Source: an uncultured Bacteroidota bacterium (GTDB lineage: Bacteria > Bacteroidota > Bacteroidia > Bacteroidales > P3). From it: a stretch of 64,000 bases of DNA. The DNA lies in assembly GCA_902784865.1 (NCBI GenBank), contig CACZWL010000007.1:1-64000 (forward strand), written 5' to 3'. A program made the translations under genes and the position numbers. The notes beneath the pieces were generated by a model. The model was given only the letters and a program-made list of their open reading frames with translations, did not search any database and was not told where the DNA came from. How positions within the stretch are numbered: position 1 is the stretch's first letter; each line of letters starts with the position of its first letter. Of this stretch, positions 1 through 7,557 are shown piece by piece.

Positions 1-21
1 AGCATTTTTTTTGTTCATGAC

Positions 22-38
22 CTTTGACTTTGTCAAAG
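22..38. other. Short perfect inverted repeat
   Basis: CTTTGAC and GTCAAAG form a perfect 7-bp stem around a TTT loop, 36 bases beyond the stop codon of the DUF932 gene. On the minus strand an ATG at 18-16 lies directly after it and could begin another leftward gene that leaves the window after six codons. The hairpin could be a weak terminator, an operator, or chance; it has no T-tract. Confidence 0.3.
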
Positions 39-74
39 TAACGACAAAATCACGCTTTCACGTCGGTCCGACCA

Positions 75-926
75 TTAATTTTGTCCATTACGTCGAATAT
101 TCCATTTGTTCAGTCGTGCTTGCTCTATTTGTCTGGCTTCATCAATGATTACATTGACGGCAAACTCGGCCACATCTTCGTGGGTGACACGTTGCAAACG
201 GAGATAGTCCAACGAATCAACAAATTCCTTCGAGTATTTGTTATGAAGACCCATTATCCTTTTGACAATATCCTGATTCTCGGTTCGGGTCAAGTCTATT
301 TTCTCCATAACATTCTTTGAGTGACGGAATGTCATTTTGTTGTGAGAACGTAGGGCAGCATTAAGGCAATTCTGGCATATCAGTCTGATAGGTGTAATAA
401 CAACCGTCACGGCACTCGAAGTATCGTGTGAGGTATGGAACATAACATACTCATCAATGCCAGAATCTCCTCCAATACGGTAATTGTTCGGCATTTTGGC
501 TGAAAAATAAATTGTTGCACCGTGGTTGATTTGCCCACAAGCATCAATGATAGGCCGACCGCCATTTACATCTGTATTGCACAAAAAGTCAATAAACTCG
601 AAAGCTTGGACGTTCTGAACTATTCCGTAGTCTTTCCCTACAACACCAAGAGTCTCATCATCTCTTGTGTTCACTGTTGCTTGATGGCTCTGCACTACCA
701 TTCTGGATAGAGCGGAAAGAGTTATGTCGGATGGGACTCTCCCATAGGTCAGAAGAGAGCCTAATACTCGTTCCGGCATCCTCATAATCGGTTGTTTCTC
801 TACAAGAAAATCACCTTGGACTGCTTCAAGTGCTTCTCGGACTGTGACCGGAGTGTCAAATGATTTGAATCCCGGAACACCTTCCCAGGCTTTTCTGGGT
901 TCTGTTGGTGAAATGATTTTTTCCAT
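75..926 (-). CDS. DUF932 / phage-plasmid-like protein (TIGR03299 type)
   Basis: The 283-residue protein matches the DUF932 family seen on phages, plasmids and conjugative elements. Visible family landmarks are a central LGVVGKDYGIVQN segment, a GQINHGATIYFSAKMP segment, and MFHTSHDTSSAV followed by TPIRLICQNCLNAA. The molecular function of the family is not established; it is usually found beside replication or stress genes on mobile DNA. It is the last visible gene of a leftward operon (AAA ATPase, two unknowns, DUF932) and follows the upstream gene by only 7 bases. It has no signal peptide or membrane segment. Confidence 0.8.
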   Translation of the reverse strand: MEKIISPTEPRKAWEGVPGFKSFDTPVTVREALEAVQGDFLVEKQPIMRMPERVLGSLLTYGRVPSDITLSALSRMVVQSHQATVNTRDDETLGVVGKDYGIVQNVQAFEFIDFLCNTDVNGGRPIIDACGQINHGATIYFSAKMPNNYRIGGDSGIDEYVMFHTSHDTSSAVTVVITPIRLICQNCLNAALRSHNKMTFRHSKNVMEKIDLTRTENQDIVKRIMGLHNKYSKEFVDSLDYLRLQRVTHEDVAEFAVNVIIDEARQIEQARLNKWNIRRNGQN

Positions 927-933
927 AATGTCA

Positions 934-1704
934 TTATTTAATCAACTCGAATATATGCTGTATTTTATCAATTGTCTCCTTGTCTGCTTCATTCATTATT
1001 GGAACCCTTTTGAATGGTTCCGATTCCCCAGGGGTAAGAGTGATTAAATCGGAACAATCTATACGATAGTCAATCCGATATGTGGTCATTCTCAAGATGT
1101 CAGGTATGGAGTAATTTAGGTGGGTGCATAGGGCGTGGATGAGGTAGCAAATGCAGATATGCTTCAGTTGAGGAATGCAGAGTGGTCCTTCTGCCCAACT
1201 GACACCATCTTCAAGGTTAGAGCTGTAGTTGCAAATGGCTTCAATTTCACTGGTTTCACTAATGGCATCAAGCATCTCTCTCCAACGTGATTGATAATAA
1301 CCATCCTCTTCCATAGTATAGAGGGGAGTTTCCTCGTCGATGCTGCCATTCAGATAAGTATCCAGTTGGAATGATTCTCCGTCAAGTCCACGGATGACCG
1401 AGAACTGGCCTTGAAGGAAATTATGCCAATTATGGAATACCGTTTCCAACTTCAACAAAGCGTTGTTCACCTCCTCAAATCTGCTCACCTCTGCTTGTGT
1501 ACAGTGTAGAGCAAACATATGATTGAGAATATAGGCTCGTGTGCTTAACTCCTCTCGGACAAGTTCCTCTGTTTCCCGTGGCCAGTAATAACAATTGCCT
1601 TCGTCTTTTGCCAACCGCATAATCTCATCCTCGCACTGTGCAAGCATCTGGCGAAGAGTGTCGGTGTTGGTAATCTGTTTTATTTCTAATATTTCGTTAT
1701 ACAT
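934..1704 (-). CDS. Hypothetical protein (256 aa)
   Basis: I do not recognise this family. The protein is soluble-looking, acidic, and rich in Glu, Leu and aromatic residues, with several predicted helices (for example residues 14-32 and 70-100). There is no signal peptide or membrane helix. It sits in a tight leftward series with the AAA ATPase and the DUF932 gene, 7 bases before DUF932 and about 15 bases after the 139-residue unknown. This suggests co-expression and possibly a common role in element maintenance, which is inference only. Confidence 0.65.
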   Translation of the reverse strand: MYNEILEIKQITNTDTLRQMLAQCEDEIMRLAKDEGNCYYWPRETEELVREELSTRAYILNHMFALHCTQAEVSRFEEVNNALLKLETVFHNWHNFLQGQFSVIRGLDGESFQLDTYLNGSIDEETPLYTMEEDGYYQSRWREMLDAISETSEIEAICNYSSNLEDGVSWAEGPLCIPQLKHICICYLIHALCTHLNYSIPDILRMTTYRIDYRIDCSDLITLTPGESEPFKRVPIMNEADKETIDKIQHIFELIK

Positions 1705-1719
1705 AACAATTGTTCGTCG

Positions 1720-2139
1720 TTAATACCACAAGTAATCATACCATTCAGCGAAGAGTCGTAAGCCTTTTTTTACACGTTCCTTGTCCTCATCTGTAGCAGT
1801 CAAATCACGTGTGTATTTGTCGGCATAATACTCGAAAGCAAAAAGCATATCGTCAAGCATCTGCTGCCAGATTTTGCATTCATCAACAGGTGACGTAAGT
1901 GGCTTCAATCCCTTGGGTTCAACACCATCGGCAAGTATAGCTGGTGCAACCTCATTTTCCTTGAGTATCTTTATTAGTTTTTTGAGACGTGGGGACACAT
2001 ATTTGGCTGTATATACTTCGAGATTCCAAACCTCTGAAATGTCAATCGGACTATGGTTTTTCATCAGCCTTGTCCACTCGTCTCTACGGACTCCTCGTTT
2101 GAGCTTTTTTTGTCTTGCCCTGAATGTCATTTGTTTCAT
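1720..2139 (-). CDS. Hypothetical protein (139 aa)
   Basis: This is a small protein with a very basic N-terminus (RARQKKLKRGVRR) followed by a helical, aromatic C-terminal half (IWQQMLDDMLFAFEYYADKY). Similar short W-x-x-LD-x-M-x-x-AF patterns occur in uncharacterised phage and plasmid proteins, but I cannot assign a function. It lies between the AAA ATPase and the 256-residue unknown in the same leftward operon. The basic N-terminus could bind nucleic acid; that is inference. Confidence 0.6.
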   Translation of the reverse strand: MKQMTFRARQKKLKRGVRRDEWTRLMKNHSPIDISEVWNLEVYTAKYVSPRLKKLIKILKENEVAPAILADGVEPKGLKPLTSPVDECKIWQQMLDDMLFAFEYYADKYTRDLTATDEDKERVKKGLRLFAEWYDYLWY

Positions 2140-2150
2140 ATTATTGTTCG

Positions 2151-3818
2151 TTAGAAGGTGAAGCCAATTCGTTTGTTGGAAGAACTCTGATTGATACGTT
2201 CAGAGTCACAGTGTGATGCCAGATTCTCGGCAGTCGGGACAGCATTGCCGTGGAGAATGGCATCAATGGCGTAATGGCGGGCGATATTCTCAATCTGGCT
2301 GCCACTAAAATCGTAACGCTCGGCCAGTTTCTTGGCATCATCCATTTCGAGAGTGGGCAGCATCTCACGCCAGATGGCGGTACGTGCTTCAACGGTTGGT
2401 TTGTCGAAACGAATCTTGTAGAGAAAACGACGCTCGAAAGCCTTGTCCATATTCTGTGCAAGGTTAGTGGTGGCTATAAGTATGCCATCAAGGTTTTCCA
2501 TCTCCTGAAGGATGATGTTCTGGATGGAATTTTCCATCTTATCCACTGCACGTTCCGCCCCTTCTTGACGTTTCCCAATAATGGCATCCGCTTCGTTGAA
2601 TAATAAAACTGGTGTGATAAGTGAAGTGTTGACTTTCTGACGGTATGTATCAAAGAGTGCTTTGATATTTTTCTCGCTTTCACCAACCCAACAACTCTTT
2701 ATCTCCGGTATATTTACTTGAAATATGTCACGTCCAGTATGCCGAGCCAGTTGCAGAACAGTCTCCGTTTTGCCGGTACCTGGTGCACCATAGAATAAGC
2801 AGGTGAAGCCACAGCGAAAGCCCTGCTCTTGTAAGCGAGCGTGGATGTCATTGTAATGTTCCTCCTCAAGCAATTGTTTTAGTTCATCGATTCTCTGTGT
2901 TACATCTGACGAATAGAATAGATTTCGTGCCGTTATTTCTTTGGCTTTGATAATCCCTCTATTTAACCTGTTATCGGAGAGGGAAGGAAGGTTAAGTTCA
3001 TCAAGTAATTCTCGTTTAGCCTTCATTGTAAGTCTGAAATGTTCTTTGTCCGCCATTTCTCCATTACTACTCCATTCGACCAGTTTGGCATCTTGTAAAT
3101 TGCTACGCCCATTTGATAAATCAGATTTTATACGTCTTAAATCAGATTTGTCAAACATAAACTCCATATCATAGGACATAACACGGTCATCATTTTCTGT
3201 AATAAATCTATGACAGAATATTAGTAAGACTATAAGGTCTTCTTCCGATAAATAATATTGAGAAATCTTTTCAACGAAAGAGAGGTGTTTGTTGTATTCC
3301 ATTAATTCTTGGATACGTGTTTCGGCCACCTCTTTATCCATTTCGTCATCATCAACCATATCAAAAATCTCAGAGATTCTATTGAAAAAGTCTACACAGT
3401 TAAGATTCTCAACATTCCGTGAAGGCATTGGCTGGTCATTCTTGAATGCATCAATTACAGCGGATGAGACGTGGTACGAAATACGGTCTTTATATCGACC
3501 TCGGCGGATATAATCTCTTTCAATCAATGTGTCTATGTCCTTTGAATATCTTAAAATATGGGTGGTTCTGCATCCAAGATAATCAGCCACTTCATTAATA
3601 TGAATTTTGTTATCATTACTTTTCTCCATAAAAATGGAAAGGAATACACATTGCTCTTTTGTGATGTCCAGTTTGGCACACACATATTTAATGTATCTGG
3701 AGCTTTTTTTATAGAACTCATCAGAAAGTTTAGAGTCCTTTGCAGCATCGACAATTGCATCCAATGCAGTCAGAATGTCCATCTTTTTTCTTCCTTGTTT
3801 TTTACTTTCACTTTCCAT
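2151..3818 (-). CDS. Winged-helix / AAA+ ATPase
   Basis: This 555-residue protein has an N-terminal helix-rich and winged-helix-like part (about 45-125) and a C-terminal AAA+ module. Walker A is GAPGTGKT (about 344-351). The Walker B region reads VLLFNEAD (about 404-410), so the usual first acidic residue is Asn while the catalytic Glu remains. A sensor-1-like IATTN and a FERRF arginine-finger-like motif follow. AAA proteins of this layout occur on Bacteroidota mobile elements; substrate and partner are unknown. It is the first gene of the leftward operon and shares its promoter region with the divergent umuD. Confidence 0.75.
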   Translation of the reverse strand: MESESKKQGRKKMDILTALDAIVDAAKDSKLSDEFYKKSSRYIKYVCAKLDITKEQCVFLSIFMEKSNDNKIHINEVADYLGCRTTHILRYSKDIDTLIERDYIRRGRYKDRISYHVSSAVIDAFKNDQPMPSRNVENLNCVDFFNRISEIFDMVDDDEMDKEVAETRIQELMEYNKHLSFVEKISQYYLSEEDLIVLLIFCHRFITENDDRVMSYDMEFMFDKSDLRRIKSDLSNGRSNLQDAKLVEWSSNGEMADKEHFRLTMKAKRELLDELNLPSLSDNRLNRGIIKAKEITARNLFYSSDVTQRIDELKQLLEEEHYNDIHARLQEQGFRCGFTCLFYGAPGTGKTETVLQLARHTGRDIFQVNIPEIKSCWVGESEKNIKALFDTYRQKVNTSLITPVLLFNEADAIIGKRQEGAERAVDKMENSIQNIILQEMENLDGILIATTNLAQNMDKAFERRFLYKIRFDKPTVEARTAIWREMLPTLEMDDAKKLAERYDFSGSQIENIARHYAIDAILHGNAVPTAENLASHCDSERINQSSSNKRIGFTF

Positions 3819-3845
3819 ATTATTATCCTTTCTTGATTACGGCTG

Positions 3846-3853
3846 CAAAATTA
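3846..3853 (-). promoter_or_regulatory. Putative Bacteroidota -7 box for the AAA ATPase operon
   Basis: On the minus strand the site reads TAATTTTG, an exact match to TAnnTTTG, about 28 bases upstream of the start codon. I see no clear -33 partner at the usual spacing. Confidence 0.4.
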
Positions 3854-3925
3854 GAAAAGATGTATGTCAATTCTTGTCATAGTTGTGTGGCTGTTTCATT
3901 TTTTATTAAATAGCAAGGTTTTGTC

Positions 3926-3933
3926 TATCTTCG
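3926..3933 (+). promoter_or_regulatory. Candidate -7 box for the umuDC operon
   Basis: TATCTTCG has one mismatch to TAnnTTTG and lies about 150 bases upstream of umuD in the divergent intergenic region, which would leave a long 5' leader. I could not recognise a LexA-type operator by eye, so SOS control is expected from the family but not shown by the sequence. Confidence 0.3.
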
Positions 3934-4079
3934 TAACAAAAAGACAATCAAGTATATTTCATCTCAATCACACAATCTCAAAACAGTTGTTATTTTGTCA
4001 TATCGGATTGTAGAGATGCAGACTTTCGAGCAATAAAATTCACTCGTTTACGTTCTTTTACATAGAGAAAGAATGTTAT

Positions 4080-4517
4080 ATGTCCAAAATCCACATCATA
4101 CCAAGTGAGTTTAACAAAGAGCTCGAACTTCAACTTGCCTACTCTATCAAGGCTGGATTTCCATCCCCTGCCGAAGACTATCAGCACGAAACACTTGACT
4201 TCAATCGAGACCTCATCAAGCACCCCGAAGCAACCTTCTATGGTCGTGTGGATGGGGACAGTATGATAGATGCTGGTATCAACGATGGAGACATTGCCAT
4301 CATTGACCGTAGTGCAGAGGCAGAAGACGGTGATGTGATTGTTGCTTTCGTGAATAACGAATTCACCATCAAGTTCCTTGACCTTACCCATAAGGCAGAA
4401 GGATACATAGAACTACGTCCCGCAAACAAGAAATACCACCCTATCAAGATAAACGACAGTGACGACTTTGAGGTGTGGGGAGTGGTGGTTTGGACAATCC
4501 GAAACTGGAAGAAATGA
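4080..4517 (+). CDS. umuD: UmuD-like S24 autoprotease, DNA polymerase V subunit
   Basis: This 145-residue S24-family protein has the self-cleavage site Ala25-Gly26 (KAGFPSPAEDY), the nucleophile Ser61 in VDGDSM and the general base Lys98 in NEFTIKF. In the family, RecA-DNA filaments trigger self-cleavage, and the shortened UmuD' then joins UmuC in the error-prone polymerase V. There is no DNA-binding N-terminal domain, which separates it from LexA. It lies 3 bases before umuC and heads an operon that continues into an ADP-ribosyltransferase/NADAR pair. Length is normal for UmuD. Confidence 0.92.
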   Translation: MSKIHIIPSEFNKELELQLAYSIKAGFPSPAEDYQHETLDFNRDLIKHPEATFYGRVDGDSMIDAGINDGDIAIIDRSAEAEDGDVIVAFVNNEFTIKFLDLTHKAEGYIELRPANKKYHPIKINDSDDFEVWGVVVWTIRNWKK

Positions 4518-4520
4518 CCT

Positions 4521-5816
4521 ATGTACGGCATCATAGATTGTGATAACTGTTATGTATCCTGTGAGAGGGTTTTCCGTCCTGATTTGAACGGGAAACCCGT
4601 CGTTGTATTAAGCAACAACGATGGATGTATAGTTGCACGGTCGAATGAGGCAAAGAAACTCGGTATAAAGGCAGGACTTCCCTACTTCAAACTTCAAGAA
4701 CAGTTCCCCGACCAGAAGATTGCTGTCTTTTCGTCAAATTACGAGTTGTACGGTGAATTGACAGGTCGTGTCGTTGAGATAATCAAACAAGAAGCACCAC
4801 AATACTTCCGTTACTCAATAGACGAGTGCTTCGTCTATCTGGATGGTATGGAACGTATCGACCTCAAACAATGGGGAGAGAACCTTCACAAACGTATAAA
4901 GAAGTCCGTTGGAGTTCCCGTTTCTGTCGGTCTTGCACCGAACAAGACACTTGCAAAGATGGCAAGTCATTTTGCAAAGAAACACTCTGGATACCGACAC
5001 TGCTGCTTGATTGACACCGACGAGAAGAGAATTAAGGCTTTGAAACTCTATCCCGTAGATGAAGTGTGGGGAATCGGAAGAAGATATGCTGCCAAACTCC
5101 AATCTCTCGGAATACACTCTGCATTTGACTTTGCTTCAATGTCCAAAGAAGCACTGAATGCCACCTTCAACAACATAGTGATTTATCGTACTTGGGCAGA
5201 GTTGAACGGTATCGACTGTGTTCCCAACGAGGCAATGGCAAAGAAGAAGAGCATCTGCACGAGTCGTAGTTTCAACGGGATGATTTCCGACCTTGATACT
5301 CTGAAAATACACGTTGCCAACTATGCTGCCCGATGTGCAGAGAAACTCCGGCAGCAGAACACAGTGGCATCCATCGTCGGGGTTTTCCTGAACACAAACT
5401 ATTTCAGGGACGATTTGCCCCAATATTGGCAGTTTAAGGAGCAATCTCTACCCACACCATCCAATTCTACCACAACGATAGTAAAAGCCGCCCACGGGGT
5501 GTTAAATGAGATTTTCAAGGAAGGATATCAGTACAAGAAAGCCGGTGTGATAGTTATGGGCATTGCACCCACTTCACCAATCCAACTAAATCTCTTTGAC
5601 ATCAACGCCGAAAGATTCGAGAAGTTGAAGTCGTTGGACAAGGTGATTGACCGAATCAACAAGGTAAATGGTACGGAGACGGTGATTCTGGCAGCCCAAC
5701 AATACCGACAGAAGAACGAGCAAGGCAAAGCCGATGTGTTCGCCAATGCCATCAAACACGATTTCAGAAGCAAGAACCCCACAACGAGGTGGAGTGATAT
5801 TATAAGATTGAAATAA
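4521..5816 (+). CDS. umuC: UmuC, Y-family translesion DNA polymerase V catalytic subunit
   Basis: This 431-residue protein starts with the Y-family palm motif (IIDCDNCYVSCERVF, Asp6 and Asp8 as metal ligands). It contains RYSIDECFVYLDG with the SIDE catalytic signature, a VGLAPNKTLAKMASHFAKK fingers segment and the little-finger domain. It inserts bases opposite DNA lesions at the cost of mutation. The gene follows umuD by 3 bases and is followed after 13 bases by the ADP-ribosyltransferase gene. Length is usual and no key residue is missing. Carriage of umuDC on a mobile element is common. Confidence 0.95.
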   Translation: MYGIIDCDNCYVSCERVFRPDLNGKPVVVLSNNDGCIVARSNEAKKLGIKAGLPYFKLQEQFPDQKIAVFSSNYELYGELTGRVVEIIKQEAPQYFRYSIDECFVYLDGMERIDLKQWGENLHKRIKKSVGVPVSVGLAPNKTLAKMASHFAKKHSGYRHCCLIDTDEKRIKALKLYPVDEVWGIGRRYAAKLQSLGIHSAFDFASMSKEALNATFNNIVIYRTWAELNGIDCVPNEAMAKKKSICTSRSFNGMISDLDTLKIHVANYAARCAEKLRQQNTVASIVGVFLNTNYFRDDLPQYWQFKEQSLPTPSNSTTTIVKAAHGVLNEIFKEGYQYKKAGVIVMGIAPTSPIQLNLFDINAERFEKLKSLDKVIDRINKVNGTETVILAAQQYRQKNEQGKADVFANAIKHDFRSKNPTTRWSDIIRLK

Positions 5817-5829
5817 TACACACAGGGTT

Positions 5830-6348
5830 ATGCAAACATTCTACCACGGAACACATAAATTGTTCGACAAATTCGACCTCTCACACGCTCTCGAAGGAGA
5901 TGGGAAGGTCAAGTTCGGTTTCGGGGTATATGTGACCTCGAAATACGAATCCGCCGTCCATTATTCGGCATCGAACAAGACTGCAGCCGAACACTATGTC
6001 TCTGCTCTTGAAGTTCCCGATAAAACGGAGAAAAACCACATTGCCTTCAAACAGAAGATAAACACCTCAATAGTTGCACAGGCAGAGAAAAAGCTGGGTC
6101 ATACCATTCCGACAAAATTCACGGAAGACGGCAAGGAGTTTCGAAAGTATCTTGCAAAGGAGCTGACTGGTCATATTGACATCGAAGGCGAGAAGGCTGC
6201 ATCGAAGTTCCTCGTGAGCATCGGAGTCATCTTCATCTGCTGGCCATATTCGTGGAAGAATCCAACCTTGGGTGATAATATGGCAGTCCTTGATGAGTCG
6301 GTCATCACCATCACCAAAGTCGAAAAGGTCAATCCAGATAAGAAATGA
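5830..6348 (+). CDS. Putative ADP-ribosyltransferase (toxin-like)
   Basis: The 172-residue protein begins TFYHGTHKLFDKFDLS and continues GFGVYVTSKYESAVHYS. This layout fits ADP-ribosyltransferases: His6 in YHGT binding NAD, then a G-G-x-Y-x-T strand and a downstream Y. A distal NMAVLDESVITI segment resembles the usual final strand pair of the fold. It is not a canonical DarT. The stop codon overlaps the NADAR start by 4 bases (ATGA), as in toxin-antitoxin pairs, and NADAR proteins are known to remove ADP-ribose from guanine in DNA. I therefore infer a DNA- or nucleotide-targeting ART toxin. Substrate and catalytic Glu/Gln assignment are uncertain. Confidence 0.65.
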   Translation: MQTFYHGTHKLFDKFDLSHALEGDGKVKFGFGVYVTSKYESAVHYSASNKTAAEHYVSALEVPDKTEKNHIAFKQKINTSIVAQAEKKLGHTIPTKFTEDGKEFRKYLAKELTGHIDIEGEKAASKFLVSIGVIFICWPYSWKNPTLGDNMAVLDESVITITKVEKVNPDKK

Positions 6349-6902
6349 GTTTTTACAGTGTAGCACCATTCATTGAGAAGTATTATCCCGAATACTATTC
6401 GATTGAGACATACCCAGTGACCGAATGTGTTCCATTCTGTGAGGTCAAGGGAGAGTGGGGAATATTCAGCAATTTCGCCCATACCCCGATACAGTATGAT
6501 GGTGTTACCTACAAGAATGTCGAGCAACTTTTCCAGATGATGAAATTCACGGACAAAGAAGTCCGAGAAAAGGTCTATGCTGCACCAAATCCGAAAATGG
6601 CTGCCAAACATTACGAGAAGACCCATAGACGAGATGACTGGGGGATGATTATCGTGGATGCAATGAAGCAGTGCCTTCAACTGAAGTACGAGCAAAGTGA
6701 GGAGTTCGGAGAAGCATTGAAACGGAGCAAAGGCAAGTACATCGTAGAAGACCAAAGTTCGTTCAAGAAGAGTTGGGCTGATACTTGGGGTGTGAAGAAG
6801 CAAGGGGATTTCTATGTGGGACCGAACCTGATGGGGAGACTACTGATGGAACTTCGGGATAATGGTCATCTTGGGTTTGAACCTGTTTCATTCATTCAAT
6901 AG
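6345..6902 (+). CDS. NADAR-family ADP-ribosyl N-glycosidase (antitoxin-like)
   Basis: This 185-residue protein shows the NADAR/YbiA signature: WGIFSNFAHTPIQYDG, then YKNVEQLFQMMKF, DDWGMIIVDAMKQCLQLKYEQ, YIVEDQSSFKKSWADTWG, and GPNLMGRLLMELR at the C-terminus. NADAR enzymes reverse ADP-ribosylation of guanine and act as antitoxins to DNA-modifying ARTs. Translation is coupled to the ART by a 4-base overlap, which supports a toxin/antidote relationship. Its place at the end of the umuDC operon would put both under the same control as the mutasome. Family assignment is secure; the antitoxin role is inferred from position. Confidence 0.88.
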   Translation: MSFYSVAPFIEKYYPEYYSIETYPVTECVPFCEVKGEWGIFSNFAHTPIQYDGVTYKNVEQLFQMMKFTDKEVREKVYAAPNPKMAAKHYEKTHRRDDWGMIIVDAMKQCLQLKYEQSEEFGEALKRSKGKYIVEDQSSFKKSWADTWGVKKQGDFYVGPNLMGRLLMELRDNGHLGFEPVSFIQ

Positions 6903-6996
6903 GATTATCAAATAACCATTGTCCTGTCCAAAGCAGAAATGGACAATTCTCTGAATGGAGAACAGAACATACGGAAAGCAAAATAAAGCTAAATCT

Positions 6997-7014
6997 CATT
7001 GCATAAATGCAATG
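6997..7014 (+). other. Inverted repeat downstream of the NADAR gene
   Basis: CATTGCA and TGCAATG pair around TAAA, 94 bases after the NADAR stop. The following CTTTCATTTC is only weakly T-rich, so this is at best a weak terminator of the umuDC-ART-NADAR operon. Confidence 0.3.
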
Positions 7015-7085
7015 CTTTCATTTCGGTGTCGTTAGTTGAGATGTAGGTCCGAAGAGTCATAAATATCTCAAATAAACTAACGGAA

Positions 7086-7520
7086 ATGATTGATTATAAA
7101 TGTATTTTATTCAAAGAGCCAGTATCGTTAGAACCCAAGCCAGATTTGAAGATAGTCGGATATGGGTTGTTGTATCCTGTTAAGGCAGGCTTCAACGATG
7201 ACGAGATTATGGATGACGTGATACACGTTGCCGCCACACAGAAATGGAAAAGGGATGGCGGTCATATAGAGAATGGTTTTTGGATAGACAATGACGGTAA
7301 GAGATACCCCAAAGATGGTGATTATATCCGAAGATATATTCAACGAGAATATGACAATACGGGATTTGAATATGCAGTCGGAAATGTTCGTCTGCATTCT
7401 CAAAGCAGGAGCATTATCGGAAACCTGATTGTCGATAGGGCATTGTATAACCGAATATTGCAATTTATCGACCCAAAAGATTGGGTCACAGCAGGAACAG
7501 AAAAGGGTGATACGGAATAA
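7086..7520 (+). CDS. Hypothetical protein (144 aa)
   Basis: I do not recognise the family. It is a soluble, aromatic-rich protein with no signal peptide or membrane segment. Notable stretches are GHIENGFWIDNDGKRYPKDGD near the middle and the terminal FIDPKDWVTAG. It stands alone: 183 bases separate it from the NADAR gene, and its own stop codon lies inside the loop of a strong bidirectional terminator shared with the convergent WYL-sigma gene. It may be an independent cargo gene. Confidence 0.6.
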   Translation: MIDYKCILFKEPVSLEPKPDLKIVGYGLLYPVKAGFNDDEIMDDVIHVAATQKWKRDGGHIENGFWIDNDGKRYPKDGDYIRRYIQREYDNTGFEYAVGNVRLHSQSRSIIGNLIVDRALYNRILQFIDPKDWVTAGTEKGDTE

Positions 7521-7538
7521 AACGTATCACCCTTTTTT
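7501..7538. terminator. Bidirectional intrinsic terminator
   Basis: A perfect 14-bp stem AAAAGGGTGATACG / CGTATCACCCTTTT encloses an 8-base loop, with A and T tracts on both flanks. It lies between the convergent 144-residue gene and the WYL-sigma gene and can end transcription from both. The stop codon of the rightward gene is inside the loop. Confidence 0.85.
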
Positions 7539-7557
7539 AGTTGGTGTATATTTGAGG

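Noticed and set aside
1-18. Start of another leftward gene (ATG at 18)
   Set aside because: Only six codons are visible, so a coding region cannot be supported.
3834-4079. A LexA-type SOS box upstream of umuD
   Set aside because: I could not find a convincing palindromic operator by eye, and the SOS box of this group is not known to me; only a weak -7 box is reported.
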